A DNA stretch of 18,648 nt from Sutterella sp. (GCA_019418605.1 DYBN01000001.1:1-18648), one strand, 5' to 3'. Positions 1 through 7,187 are shown, counted from the first letter of the stretch. Program-made: numbers and translations. Notes: generated from the letters alone by a model not told the origin.

Positions 1-45
1 ATGACCGAGTACTTTGGCCAGGTGCGCGTCGACTACCGCTTCTAA
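1..45 (+). CDS. C-terminal end of a probable outer-membrane beta-barrel protein (5' end outside window)
   Basis: Frame 1 is open from the first base to a TAA at 43-45 and encodes the last 14 residues of a protein, ending VRVDYRF. Alternating hydrophobic and polar residues with a terminal phenylalanine are what the last strand of outer-membrane barrels (porins, autotransporters, TonB receptors) looks like, because the C-terminal Phe is part of the BAM recognition signal. A terminator follows about 110 bases downstream. The ATG at position 1 is probably internal. So little is visible that the family cannot be named, and a non-barrel protein ending in Phe is possible. Confidence 0.45.
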   Translation: MTEYFGQVRVDYRF

Positions 46-156
46 TCGTGCACACCCGGGCGCCCGAGGCTTCGGGCGCCCGCAAGAGCGCGAATCAAAA
101 AGAGGAAAAAAGCAGGGCGAGCGCCGCACTTTTTCTACCTACGAGCGTCAAAAACC

Positions 157-201
157 AAAAATGCCGCCAGGGCCCGTCGAATCCGGGCCGGCGGCATTTT
201 T
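157..201 (+). terminator. Strong rho-independent terminator, A-tract and T-tract flanked
   Basis: AAAAATGCCGCC (157-168) pairs perfectly with GGCGGCATTTTT (190-201). Above it, after a two-base AG bulge, GGCCCG pairs with CGGGCC around a short loop. The 3' strand ends in TTTTT and the 5' strand starts with AAAAA, so it could work in both directions. It follows the gene ending at 45 and would also stop any transcript leaving tetR on the minus strand. Confidence 0.85.
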
Positions 202-205
202 GTGA

Positions 206-636
206 GGGGACAACCCCAAAAAGACTTGGCCTCCCGGAAGACCTCTTCCTGCTTTCAGCGTCTCTGCGGCCTGCACCGATTACAGCTGGAGGCAGGAAAT
301 TGCGTTTCGAAACTGCCTGACGCCGCGGCTTGATCGTGCACGGCGCGCTTGAGCCGCAGCTCGTACTACGCTTTCAAAAATCGGAAATCGCGGAAAGCCC
401 CGCCAATCAAGGCTTTCGGCCTGATTTCGTCAAATTTGGTGCAAAACTGACGTTTAGCCTTTCCCGGGCCTGCCCGCTGCCAAGCGTCTGACGAAAGTGC
501 GCCAAAATCGAACGAAGAAAGTGCGCCGCCCCTTCGTTCTTCTGCGTGCACGTGCGGCGCAAGTGCCGAGCCAAGCCAAGCCGTAATTCTTTGTGCCGCA
601 GGCGGCCAGAGGGCATATAGCGCTGCACTTCTGAAA
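206..636. other. Gene-free stretch between the first terminator and tetR, with short repeats
   Basis: No convincing coding frame was found. The open frames here lack ribosome-binding sites and have no recognisable motifs. The region holds an 11-bp direct repeat GAAAGTGCGCC at 493-503 and 517-527 (24-base period). It also holds an 8-bp inverted repeat TGCGCCGC/GCGGCGCA at 522-529 and 554-561, which overlaps the second direct copy. No promoter could be assigned. Confidence 0.5.
493..561. repeat. Direct repeat (2 x 11 bp) overlapping an 8-bp inverted repeat
   Basis: GAAAGTGCGCC occurs at 493-503 and 517-527. TGCGCCGC at 522-529 can pair with GCGGCGCA at 554-561 around a 24-base loop. Both lie in non-coding DNA downstream of tetR (minus strand). 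The spacing of about two helical turns is compatible with a protein-binding site, but no promoter is recognised next to it. Confidence 0.45.
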
Positions 637-1293
637 TCAGTCGTCCTTGGCCGAGTCACTCTCAATTGAGGAAGCCGCAGGCTCGGAGGCTTCATTTTCC
701 CCGGCGGGCGCCTTGCCGCGCGGCTTGATGCCGGCCGTGCCGGTCATTTCGCCGATGAGCTTGAGCACATCCTGCGTGCGTGCGGGATCAAGGTGCCCCA
801 CGCCGAACTTGTGCACGAAGAAAAGTCCTTCCAAAGCCATCATGGCCGTCAGCAGCTTTGTGCGCTGCTTTGCGGGCAATTTGTCCAAACGCGCGTAAAT
901 GTGGTCGTACCAGTCGCTCACCGGCTTTAAAAGCTCGGGATCGAGCGCCTGCTGGCCCAAAAGCTGCACGCCCACCGCAGACCACCCGTGGTTGTCGTGC
1001 GCAAAGCTCTCAAACCAGGCGACGTAGGCCGCAAAGAGCTTTTCCAAGGGAGCCCCGTCAAAGAGCGCTTCGTGCCGGTGCAGCTCGCTGTCCATGTGCT
1101 CGGCGTAGTCCTCGAGGAGGGCCGCCTGCAGCGCGCGCTTTGTGGGGAAGTGGTACATAACGGCGCCCTTGCTCAAGCCCGCCTGCTTTGCCACCCGATC
1201 CATGCTGAGGTTGTCGATCCCCTCGTTGCGGACGATTTCGCGCGCCGCCTTGAGGATGGCGGCATTGGTTTTGATGGCTTTGTTCGATGGCAT
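637..1293 (-). CDS. TetR/AcrR-family transcriptional regulator
   Basis: A 218-residue protein. The N-terminal helix-turn-helix is typical of TetR repressors: an AILKAAREI helix near residues 12-20, then VAKQAGLSKGAVMYHF near 33-48. The rest (about 60-190) is the helical ligand and dimer domain, which is too variable to name a ligand. The last 25 or so residues are acidic, Ser/Ala-rich and probably disordered, which makes the protein a little longer than usual. The frame is open further upstream, but the ATG at 1293 puts the domain at its normal distance from the N-terminus. No Shine-Dalgarno is visible before it, and a TATACT hexamer lies only 10 bases upstream, so the message may be nearly leaderless. 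The gene stands alone, about 320 bases from dsbD, so its target is unknown; such proteins often repress themselves or an efflux gene. Confidence 0.88.
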   Translation of the reverse strand: MPSNKAIKTNAAILKAAREIVRNEGIDNLSMDRVAKQAGLSKGAVMYHFPTKRALQAALLEDYAEHMDSELHRHEALFDGAPLEKLFAAYVAWFESFAHDNHGWSAVGVQLLGQQALDPELLKPVSDWYDHIYARLDKLPAKQRTKLLTAMMALEGLFFVHKFGVGHLDPARTQDVLKLIGEMTGTAGIKPRGKAPAGENEASEPAASSIESDSAKDD

Positions 1294-1303
1294 GGTGCGC
1301 GCA

Positions 1304-1309
1304 AGTATA
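1304..1309 (-). promoter_or_regulatory. Candidate -10 element of tetR
   Basis: On the minus strand TATACT (5 of 6 to consensus) ends 10 bases before the tetR ATG. Initiation at the usual 6-8 bases downstream would leave a leader of only a few nucleotides. The corresponding -35 position (CAAAAC) does not match consensus. Confidence 0.35.
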
Positions 1310-1511
1310 GCGGGGGGCGATCTCTTGTTTTGATTCAGACGGCTCGGGGAGGGCGTCTCAAGTACTGCGGCTGGGTTGGCCTTGTGCCTAGGGCGGCTGT
1401 TTCGGAAAATTGGGTGACGCGCAGAGAGCCTTCGGGGTTTTTCGGGCAGAGCGCGGCGCATTCAATCAACCATAGCGGCGCAGCGAGCGTTTTGCAAACT
1501 CCAGCCGGGGG

Positions 1512-1543
1512 TAAAAAGAGCGCAAAAGAGCGCAAAAGAGCGC
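1512..1543. repeat. Short tandem repeat, about three copies of a 10-bp unit
   Basis: The unit CGCAAAAGAG occurs at 1521-1530 and 1531-1540, with a partial copy (TAAAAAGAG) at 1512-1520 and a CGC after it. It is non-coding and lies just downstream of the dsbD terminator on the minus strand, where it reads as spaced T-runs. Expansion by slippage is the simplest explanation. Confidence 0.6.
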
Positions 1544-1556
1544 GGCTCAAGCCTGC

Positions 1557-1590
1557 AAAAGAGCCGGCGCAGCGGGAGGGCCGCGCCGGC
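1557..1590 (-). terminator. Rho-independent terminator of dsbD
   Basis: On the minus strand GCCGGCGC (plus 1583-1590) pairs with GCGCCGGC (plus 1563-1570) around a 12-base loop and is followed by TCTTTTGC. It starts about 20 bases after the dsbD stop codon, so it is the likely end of that transcript. Confidence 0.7.
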
Positions 1591-1610
1591 TTTCGGCAAG
1601 GAAAGGGGCT

Positions 1611-3896
1611 CTATTGACCTGCGTTTTTGCGCAGCGCTTCAATAAAGGTGTTTTCCGACAACAGCTCCGGGAGCACCGTCGTATCGCCCGCGGGCGAGTA
1701 GAGCAAATAAAGCGGCACGCCCGTGCGGCCAAAGGCGTTGAGCACTTTGGTGATGTGCGCGTCGCGGTTGGTCCAGTCGGCCTCAAGCCGCACGTAGCCA
1801 AGGCGCGAGAGCTCTGCTTCGGACTTGTCGGTGCGAAGCGCCGCAGCCTTGTTGAACTGGCACGTCACGCACCAGGCGGCGGTGAAGTCAACGACAACGG
1901 GCTTGCCCTGCGAGAGCGCCTCCTGGACGGCTTCTTCGCTCCAGGGCTGCCAGAGTGTCTCGGCCTGCGCCTGCGCGCCGGTGCCGGCAATCGCAGCGGG
2001 ACGCGCGGTCTTGTCAAAGGCGCCGGCCGCCACAAGCGCGATGCAGGCAAGGGTCACGACGCCGCTTACAAGCTTTAAAACCTGCGAGCGGCCGCGCCCG
2101 TACTGCTCGCGCCCGATTGCCCAGAGCAGCGCCGAGGCCGAGCCCGTGGCAAGCAGCACCGTGAGAAGCCCGTAGATCGTCACCTGCTGCGAGAGCACCC
2201 ACAAAAGCCAGAGCGTAGCCGCGGCCATGGGAACGGCCATGATGCGCTTGAAGATCACCATCCAGGCGCCGGGCTTGGGAAGAAGCCGCACCCAGACGGG
2301 CACGAGCGTGAGGACAAGCCAGGGCAGCGCCATGCCAAAGCCCAGCGCCGCAAAAATGAGAATGCTCTCAAGGTCGGACTGCAGCACCGCATAGCCCAGC
2401 GCCGCGCCCATAAAGGGCGCCGTGCAGGGACTGGCCACCACCACGGCGAGAACGCCCGAAAAGAAGCTACCCGCCGGGCCCGTCGTGGGAAGTTTGCGCA
2501 CGGCGCGGCTGTCGGCCAAGTGCGAGGCGGCCGTGAATTCAAAAAGGCCGAAAAGGTTAAGTGAAATCGTAAAAAAGAGGAGCGCGAGCACCGCCACGAC
2601 CCAGGGCGACTGCAGCTGAAAGCCCCAGCCGATGGCCCAGCCCGCGTTGCGAAGCACGATGAGGAGCCCCGCCAAGGCCATCATCGAGACCATGACGCCT
2701 GCGGTAAAGGTGAGGCCGTGAAGCGGCAGAGCCCCGCGCCTGCGCGAGCCGTCGACCAGGTGCAGGATCTTGAGGCTTAAAACCGGGAAGACGCAGGGCA
2801 TGAGGTTGAGAATGAGGCCGCCTAAAAAGGCAAAGGTAACGGCCGTTTTCTGCGTGAGCTCAGGCGTCTTGGAAAGATCGGTGACGGTGGCCGTATGCTG
2901 AGGGGAGGCTGCGGGCGCCTCTTCCGTCCAGGGAAGCGATACGACGCCCGCCCTGGGCGTAATCGTCGTTTCAATGGCCCAGCCTCCGCGGCCCGGGCCG
3001 TCGTCGGCGACAAAAACGCCCGTCAAGGGCAAGGGCTCGCCCGCTTCGGCCGATTTTTTCAGGTACTCGGCCTGCGCCTTGAGGTACAGGGACGTGTAGC
3101 CCTTTTCTTCACCCGCATGCATGCGGTCAAGGCTCTTGAAGTCAATGAGGCCCGGCTCAAGGGGAAAGAATTCAATCGACTTGTCGATGCGGCCCGCAAG
3201 CGGCGCAAGGTCGATGCGGATGCGGTCTTCTTCAATGACGGCGGTGATGTTGTCGGTGGCAACCTTTTCAGGAATTCTCTGGCGGGCCGCCTCAAAAAGG
3301 GGTGCCGCCTCCGAGGGTTTGCTTGCCACTTCCACGGGGACCGTAAAGCGCACCTCGGCCTCGCCCGGGATGCAGACGTCCTTGCAGGCAAGCCACTCAA
3401 CTTTGGCTCTGACCGTGCCCGTGCTGCCGTAGGCCGTCCCCCAGGGGATGTCGAGCTTAAAAGGCAGCAGCACGTCGCCCGAGTAGACAAAGTTCGTCAG
3501 GTGCCCCGTGCGCTGCTTTTCACCGACGGGCCAGCCCAGGGGCGTAATCTCCCAGCGCCGCGGCAGGGTCCAGGCGACCGTGCTCGGATAGCCCGTGTCG
3601 CCCGCAAAGCGCCAGTACGTGTGCCAGCCCGGCTCATGGTGCAGCACGATCCCGAGCTCATAGTCCGAGCGGGGCGTGCCCGCGGTGCGGTTGGCCACAA
3701 GCTCGACCGTGACGGTTTTGGGCGCGCCCGAAAAAGGAGCGCCCGCCCCGACGCCCGCTGCGGGAGCAGCCGCTGCGGCGCGCGCAAGATCGCCCGGGGC
3801 GGCCTGCACGGTCTGCACGGCCGCACCTCCGAAGGCGCACAAAAGGGGCAGCGCAAGCGAGAGCACGCCCTTTTTTAGTGTTTCAATACAACGCAT
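1611..3896 (-). CDS. dsbD: Thiol:disulfide interchange protein DsbD (ScsB-like arrangement)
   Basis: A 761-residue inner-membrane protein that carries electrons from cytoplasmic thioredoxin to periplasmic partners such as DsbC. From the ATG at 3896: a signal peptide ending near VQA at about residue 32; a periplasmic immunoglobulin-like domain (about 60-330) with the cysteine pair ACKDVC (171 and 175); a membrane core of about eight helices (about 350-625) with the two electron-carrying cysteines in NLMPCVFP (368) and ASPCTAP (491); and a C-terminal thioredoxin domain with WCVTC (676 and 679). All six redox cysteines are present. The long N-terminal domain resembles ScsB-type DsbD proteins. 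A TTG at 3908 is in frame, but neither start has a good ribosome-binding site; the ATG gives the more normal signal peptide. hemL lies upstream on the same strand with a possible terminator between. DsbD can also support cytochrome c maturation, relevant to the tetraheme cytochrome in this window. Confidence 0.93.
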   Translation of the reverse strand: MRCIETLKKGVLSLALPLLCAFGGAAVQTVQAAPGDLARAAAAAPAAGVGAGAPFSGAPKTVTVELVANRTAGTPRSDYELGIVLHHEPGWHTYWRFAGDTGYPSTVAWTLPRRWEITPLGWPVGEKQRTGHLTNFVYSGDVLLPFKLDIPWGTAYGSTGTVRAKVEWLACKDVCIPGEAEVRFTVPVEVASKPSEAAPLFEAARQRIPEKVATDNITAVIEEDRIRIDLAPLAGRIDKSIEFFPLEPGLIDFKSLDRMHAGEEKGYTSLYLKAQAEYLKKSAEAGEPLPLTGVFVADDGPGRGGWAIETTITPRAGVVSLPWTEEAPAASPQHTATVTDLSKTPELTQKTAVTFAFLGGLILNLMPCVFPVLSLKILHLVDGSRRRGALPLHGLTFTAGVMVSMMALAGLLIVLRNAGWAIGWGFQLQSPWVVAVLALLFFTISLNLFGLFEFTAASHLADSRAVRKLPTTGPAGSFFSGVLAVVVASPCTAPFMGAALGYAVLQSDLESILIFAALGFGMALPWLVLTLVPVWVRLLPKPGAWMVIFKRIMAVPMAAATLWLLWVLSQQVTIYGLLTVLLATGSASALLWAIGREQYGRGRSQVLKLVSGVVTLACIALVAAGAFDKTARPAAIAGTGAQAQAETLWQPWSEEAVQEALSQGKPVVVDFTAAWCVTCQFNKAAALRTDKSEAELSRLGYVRLEADWTNRDAHITKVLNAFGRTGVPLYLLYSPAGDTTVLPELLSENTFIEALRKNAGQ

Positions 3897-3913
3897 GGAA
3901 CGATTCAAACTGC

Positions 3914-3952
3914 AAAAACGCGCCCGCGGCGGTCAACCGGGAGTTGAGCGGG
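3914..3952 (-). terminator. Possible terminator between hemL and dsbD
   Basis: On the minus strand CCCGC (plus 3948-3952) pairs with GCGGG (plus 3923-3927), enclosing TCAAC/GTTGA (plus 43-47 and 33-37 of the 3900 block) with a five-base bulge. TTTTT follows four bases later (plus 3914-3918). The stem is interrupted, so it may be a weak terminator or attenuator upstream of dsbD. Confidence 0.35.
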
Positions 3953-4023
3953 AAGGCCCCGGCGTGCGGGCAAATTGATGCAAACGCAGCCGGAGCAGGA
4001 ACGCGCTCTTTGTCCCTCGGGGC

Positions 4024-5301
4024 TTAGAGCGCGGCAAAGGATTCGCGCGCCGCGGCAATCGTCTCGTCGATGTCGGAGGCGCTGTGCGCGGCCGACACAA
4101 AGCCCGCCTCGAAAATGGAGGGGGCAAGGTAGACGCCGCGCGAGAGCATCCCTTGGAAAAAGCGTGCAAAGACGGCCGGATCGGCCTTCATGACGTCGGC
4201 AAAACCATTGGGGAGGTCTTTGAGGAAAAAGAGCCCCATCATGCCGCCAAGGCTTCTTGCGCAGAAGTCAACGCCCGCCTCGCGCGCCGCGGCATTTAGC
4301 CCCGAGACGAGCCGCGCGGTCGTAGTCGACAGAGCCTCGTAGAAGCCCGGCTTTTGGATTTCCTTCAAGGTGGCAAGGCCGCTTGCGACCGCAACCGGGT
4401 TGCCCGAGAGGGTGCCCGCCTGATAGACAGGGCCCACGGGTGCGATTTTCTGCATCACGTCGCGCCGGCCGCCGAAGGCCGCCACCGGCATGCCGCCGCC
4501 GATCACCTTGCCGAGCATCGTGATGTCAGGCACAACGTTGTAGACGGACTGCGCGCCCTTGAGGGCCACGCGAAAGCCCGTCATCACCTCGTCGACGATC
4601 AAAAGCGCTCCGTACTGCGTGCAAAGCGCGCGCATCGTGTCGATGAATTCCTGCGTGGCGGGCACCATGTTCATGTTGCCGGCAACGGCCTCCACGATCA
4701 CGCAGGCGATGTCGTCTCCCCAGGACTTGAAGGCGTCTTCAAGCGCCTGCGGGTTGTTGTACTCGAGCACGAGCGTATTTTTGGTGATGTCGGCCGGAAC
4801 GCCCGCCGAGGAGGGGTTGCCGAAGGTGAGCATGCCCGAGCCCGCCTTCACAAGCAGGCTGTCGGAGTGGCCGTGATAGCAGCCTTCAAACTTGATGATC
4901 TTGTTGCGGCCGGTAAAGCCGCGCGCCAGACGAATGGCGCTCATGCCGGCTTCGGTGCCGGAGCTCACAAGGCGCACCTGCTCGATGTTGGGCATGATGT
5001 GCACGATCTCTTCGGCAATGGCGATTTCGCCTTCGGTCACGGCGCCAAAGGACAGGCCCCGGTCGACGGCCTCGTGCACGGCTTCGACCACGGCCGGGTG
5101 GTTGTGGCCGAGAATCATCGGGCCCCAGCTGCCGACGTAGTCGATAAAGCGCTTTCCTTCGGCGTCCCACATGTAGGCGCCCTTGGCGCGCTCAATGAAG
5201 CGGGGCGCGCCGCCGACGCTTCCAAAGGCGCGCACCGGGGAGTTGACGCCGCCCGGATTGGTCTTTTGTGCACGTTCAAAAAGCGTTTCATTGATGCCCA
5301 T
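4024..5301 (-). CDS. hemL: Glutamate-1-semialdehyde 2,1-aminomutase
   Basis: A 425-residue PLP enzyme of cytoplasmic haem synthesis. It converts glutamate-1-semialdehyde to 5-aminolevulinate, the last step of the C5 pathway. The family sequence is clear throughout: NPGGVNSPVRAF at 15-26, SSGTEAGMSAIRLAR at 113-127, GCYHGHSD at 140-147, VDEVMTGFR at 236-244 (D237 for the PLP ring nitrogen) and the Schiff-base lysine K265 in LGKVIGGGMPVAA, the same number as in Escherichia coli. The length is normal. The frame is open for another 48 codons upstream, but homology begins at the ATG at 5301. GAGGAA lies 11 bases before it (plus 5313-5318), slightly far but usable. It is probably transcribed alone from the divergent region shared with rnpB. 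Confidence 0.96.
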   Translation of the reverse strand: MGINETLFERAQKTNPGGVNSPVRAFGSVGGAPRFIERAKGAYMWDAEGKRFIDYVGSWGPMILGHNHPAVVEAVHEAVDRGLSFGAVTEGEIAIAEEIVHIMPNIEQVRLVSSGTEAGMSAIRLARGFTGRNKIIKFEGCYHGHSDSLLVKAGSGMLTFGNPSSAGVPADITKNTLVLEYNNPQALEDAFKSWGDDIACVIVEAVAGNMNMVPATQEFIDTMRALCTQYGALLIVDEVMTGFRVALKGAQSVYNVVPDITMLGKVIGGGMPVAAFGGRRDVMQKIAPVGPVYQAGTLSGNPVAVASGLATLKEIQKPGFYEALSTTTARLVSGLNAAAREAGVDFCARSLGGMMGLFFLKDLPNGFADVMKADPAVFARFFQGMLSRGVYLAPSIFEAGFVSAAHSASDIDETIAAARESFAAL

Positions 5302-5474
5302 GGCTTTATAAATTCCTCGTGAGTCTTTTTTGTGTTGGTTTTTGCGCCCGTGCGTGCAGGAAGGCTGCAGGCGTCCGGGCGCGAAATTGTTGTCCCTTAA
5401 ACGCTGCCCCTGACAGCTTTGAGCTTCGGGCGGCGGGCGCCACACTCTAGCACGCGCAGGGGCCGGTTTTCCTT

Positions 5475-5526
5475 AAAGCCCCGCGCAAGGCGCTCACTTG
5501 CGAGAAGACGCGCGCACGGGCTTTTT
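5475..5526 (+). terminator. Orphan terminator-like hairpin between two divergent genes
   Basis: AAAGCCC-CGCGC (5475-5486) can pair with GCGCG (5510-5514) and GGGCTTT (5518-5524) with a three-base bulge, and T5 runs to 5526. It points in the plus direction, yet no annotated plus-strand gene lies upstream. It could end a small unannotated RNA or insulate rnpB from read-through. Confidence 0.4.
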
Positions 5527-5641
5527 GCAGAGCGCTTCGAGGGTCTTTTTGTCTGCGCGAGGGAGGCGTTCAGGGAGGCGGCCTTTGCCTAACGTGCGCC
5601 CCGCGCAAACCGCCCGCCCGGACAGGCGCCGCGAGGCGTGT

Positions 5642-5670
5642 TTGCAAGGGCGGGTCTTTGCGCGTAAAGT
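5642..5670 (+). promoter_or_regulatory. Candidate sigma-70 promoter of rnpB
   Basis: TTGCAA (5642-5647) and TAAAGT (5665-5670) are separated by exactly 17 bases; each matches consensus at 4 of 6. Initiation near 5677 would fall just before the 5' strand of helix P1 at 5684, as expected for the RNase P RNA precursor. Confidence 0.5.
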
Positions 5671-5683
5671 CTCTCGCTCACGT

Positions 5684-6042
5684 GCAGAGAGTGTGCCGGA
5701 GAATCGCGGGAGGAGGGCTTTATGAGCTCTCGACGAGGAAAGTCCGGACTCCGCAGGGCGCCGTAGCAGGTAACGCCTGCCCGCCGCAAGGCGAGGATTA
5801 GAGCAGCAGAGACGAGCCGGTTAAGTCCGGGTGAAACGGGCAATCTCTACGGGGAGCAATACCAAATAGGCAGCCGCTTGAGTCCGGCCCGGATGATGGC
5901 TGCGGGTAGGTAGCTTGAGGCGGCGCGCGAGCGCCGTCCTAGATGAATGATTCTCACGCGGGCCCGAAAACGGGAGAGGCCGCAAGGCATTTCTTCGTTT
6001 TTGAGCTGGCGACAGAATCCGGCTTACAGGCGCAGTCTCTGC
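5684..6042 (+). ncRNA. rnpB: RNase P RNA, A-type with reduced specificity domain
   Basis: Catalytic RNA that removes 5' leaders from precursor tRNAs. Conserved blocks are clear: GAGGAAAGTCCGGACTCC (5735-5752), GCAGGTAACGCCTGC for P8 (5766-5780), GGTGAAAC (5830-5837), GGGGAGCAATACCAAATAGG (5851-5870), GATGAATGATT (5942-5952) and GACAGAATCCGGCTTA (6011-6026). The ends are set by P1, 5684-5697 with 6029-6042, which has one mismatch. P2 is 5699-5705 with 5949-5955, P9 has a GCAA loop (5782-5793) and P18 has a GCGA loop (5919-5938). The GGGTAGG of L15 that binds tRNA CCA is kept (5904-5910), and the P17 loop GGCCC can pair with GGGC near 5756 (P6). Two oddities: only 31 bases lie between the P11 strands, leaving a 4-bp P12 and no P13 or P14, and about 55 bases are inserted between P2 and P4 at the P19 position. 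Confidence 0.95.
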
Positions 6043-6047
6043 CGTGT

Positions 6048-6102
6048 CTGCATCGCTTCTGCATCGCTTCTGCATCGCTTCTGCACCGCGTCCGCGCCGA
6101 GT
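6048..6102 (+). repeat. Tandem 11-bp repeat in the rnpB trailer
   Basis: CTGCATCGCTT is repeated perfectly at 6048-6058, 6059-6069 and 6070-6080, followed by two degraded copies (CTGCACCGCGT and CCGCGCCGAGT) to 6102. It begins five bases after the P1 helix of rnpB and ends before the terminator, so it would be in the precursor's 3' trailer. Confidence 0.85.
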
Positions 6103-6149
6103 CTTTGTTCGGCCGTCCGCGCGCTGTTGCCGCCGTTTGTGAACGTGCG

Positions 6150-6193
6150 GCATCATGCGCTTTGCCAAGCGGGCAAATCTTGATGCGCTTTTT
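6150..6193 (+). terminator. Probable rho-independent terminator of rnpB
   Basis: GCATCA (6150-6155) pairs with TGATGC (6181-6186), and inside it TTTGCC (6161-6166) pairs with GGCAAA (6172-6177) around a five-base loop. T5 follows at 6189-6193. It is the first such structure downstream of rnpB and lies before the start of the transporter gene at 6237. The internal loop makes it weaker than a perfect stem. Confidence 0.55.
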
Positions 6194-6236
6194 CCCTTCA
6201 AGCCGCTGGGGCCGTGCTTTCAACTGAAATTTCCTC

Positions 6237-7178
6237 ATGCGCAGTCTTCGTCACGCGTCGTCCCGTGAGGCGGGCGGCGGCTCGACTTTTACAAAGGGCG
6301 TCCTCCTTGCGCTTGCCGCAGGCGTGTGCTGGGGCGCGATGGGCGTCTCAAGCCAGGTGCTCTTTGCGGGCGCAAGCGGCCTCAAGCCCGTCGATCTCGC
6401 CACATTAAGACTTTTGTTTTCGGGGCTGTTTTTGCTTCTGACCGTGGGACCCTCGGCCGTGGGCCCCATGCTCAATTGGAGAAATGCGCGCGACATCGCC
6501 CTTGCGGGCTGCTTTGTCTTTGCCGGGCAATTTGCCTTCATGCAGGCTCTGGTGACGATCAACGCAGGGACGGCAGCCATCGTGCTCATGACCGTGCCCT
6601 TCTGGGTGGCGTTCGTGCAGGCGATCACGCAAAGAAAGCTCCCGAAGAAAGCCGAAGTGCTCTGCTTTTTCCTTGCCATGGCGGGCGTCGTTCTCATCGT
6701 CACGCACGGGGACTTCACGGCGCTTCACTTTGACGTTGAGGGCGTGTGCTGGGCCTTTGTTTCGGCGCTTGCCACGACGGGCTACACCGTGCAGCCGCGC
6801 GCGGTGCTGCTGCGCGTGCCTTCTGTCACGGTCCTTGGCTGGGCCATGTTAATCGGCGGGTGCATCGCCATGGTCGCGAGTCCCCCCTGGCAGATGACCG
6901 TCACGTGGGATGCGACCACCATCGCCCTTGTGGTCTTTGTCGTCACCGTGGGCACGATCGTTGCCTTTTGCTGCTACATGTCGGCCGTGCGGCTTATTTC
7001 TCCGGTGATCGTGGGGCTGCTCGTGTGTTCCGAACCCTTGAGCGCGTATGCGCTCTCAGTCGCCTTCCTGGGGCTCACCGTGACGGCGGCCGAAATGGCG
7101 GGCGCGGCCTTCGTGATGGCCGCGGTGATCATCGTGACCTTAAGCGGCAAGATGAACGCCGCCTCTGCAAAAAAATAG
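6237..7178 (+). CDS. EamA/DMT-family transporter
   Basis: A 313-residue integral inner-membrane protein with ten predicted hydrophobic helices in two homologous halves, the standard arrangement of the drug/metabolite transporter superfamily. The first helix, GVLLALAAGVCWGAMGVSSQVLF (split here as residues 20-42), carries the W-G motif typical of EamA domains. The second EamA repeat begins near GVCWAFVSALATTGYTVQPR (about residue 170) and ends with LLVCSEPLSAYALS (about 260-273), another family hallmark. The substrate cannot be deduced; members export amino acids, metabolites or drugs. The ATG at 6237 is the first after an in-frame TGA at 6225, but no good Shine-Dalgarno precedes it. It is monocistronic, between rnpB and a convergent response regulator gene. 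Confidence 0.9.
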   Translation: MRSLRHASSREAGGGSTFTKGVLLALAAGVCWGAMGVSSQVLFAGASGLKPVDLATLRLLFSGLFLLLTVGPSAVGPMLNWRNARDIALAGCFVFAGQFAFMQALVTINAGTAAIVLMTVPFWVAFVQAITQRKLPKKAEVLCFFLAMAGVVLIVTHGDFTALHFDVEGVCWAFVSALATTGYTVQPRAVLLRVPSVTVLGWAMLIGGCIAMVASPPWQMTVTWDATTIALVVFVVTVGTIVAFCCYMSAVRLISPVIVGLLVCSEPLSAYALSVAFLGLTVTAAEMAGAAFVMAAVIIVTLSGKMNAASAKK

Positions 7179-7187
7179 CTCACGAGG

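Larger units (their letters stand above)
5302..5676. other. Divergent intergenic region between hemL and rnpB
   Basis: About 375 bases without a convincing gene. It must contain the hemL promoter (minus strand) and contains a candidate rnpB promoter (plus strand). A weak extended -10 for hemL, TGCTAGAGT on the minus strand, lies near plus 5446-5454 without a clear -35. A terminator-like hairpin at 5475-5526 is listed separately. Open frames here are short and lack ribosome-binding sites. Confidence 0.5.

Noticed and set aside
2895..3878. Long plus-strand open frame of 327 codons opposite dsbD
   Set aside because: It is the antisense shadow of a clear dsbD gene in high-GC DNA; its composition is Arg/Gly/Ala-rich with no motifs and no ribosome-binding site.
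3897..3908. TTG start four codons upstream of the dsbD ATG
   Set aside because: No better ribosome-binding site than the ATG, and the ATG gives a normal signal peptide length.
4354..5322. Long plus-strand open frame of 322 codons opposite hemL
   Set aside because: Antisense shadow of hemL; very rich in His, Arg, Ala and Gly, as expected from the reverse complement of a GC-rich coding frame.
6048..6102. Possible CRISPR-like array
   Set aside because: The 11-bp units are directly adjacent with no spacers, so it is a simple tandem repeat.
6096..6113. Hairpin GCCGA/TCGGC as an rnpB terminator
   Set aside because: Five-base-pair stem without a following T-run; the structure at 6150-6193 is a better candidate.
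5821..6238. Minus-strand frames of 94-126 codons over rnpB
   Set aside because: The sequence is conserved structured RNA on the plus strand; the peptides have no family features.
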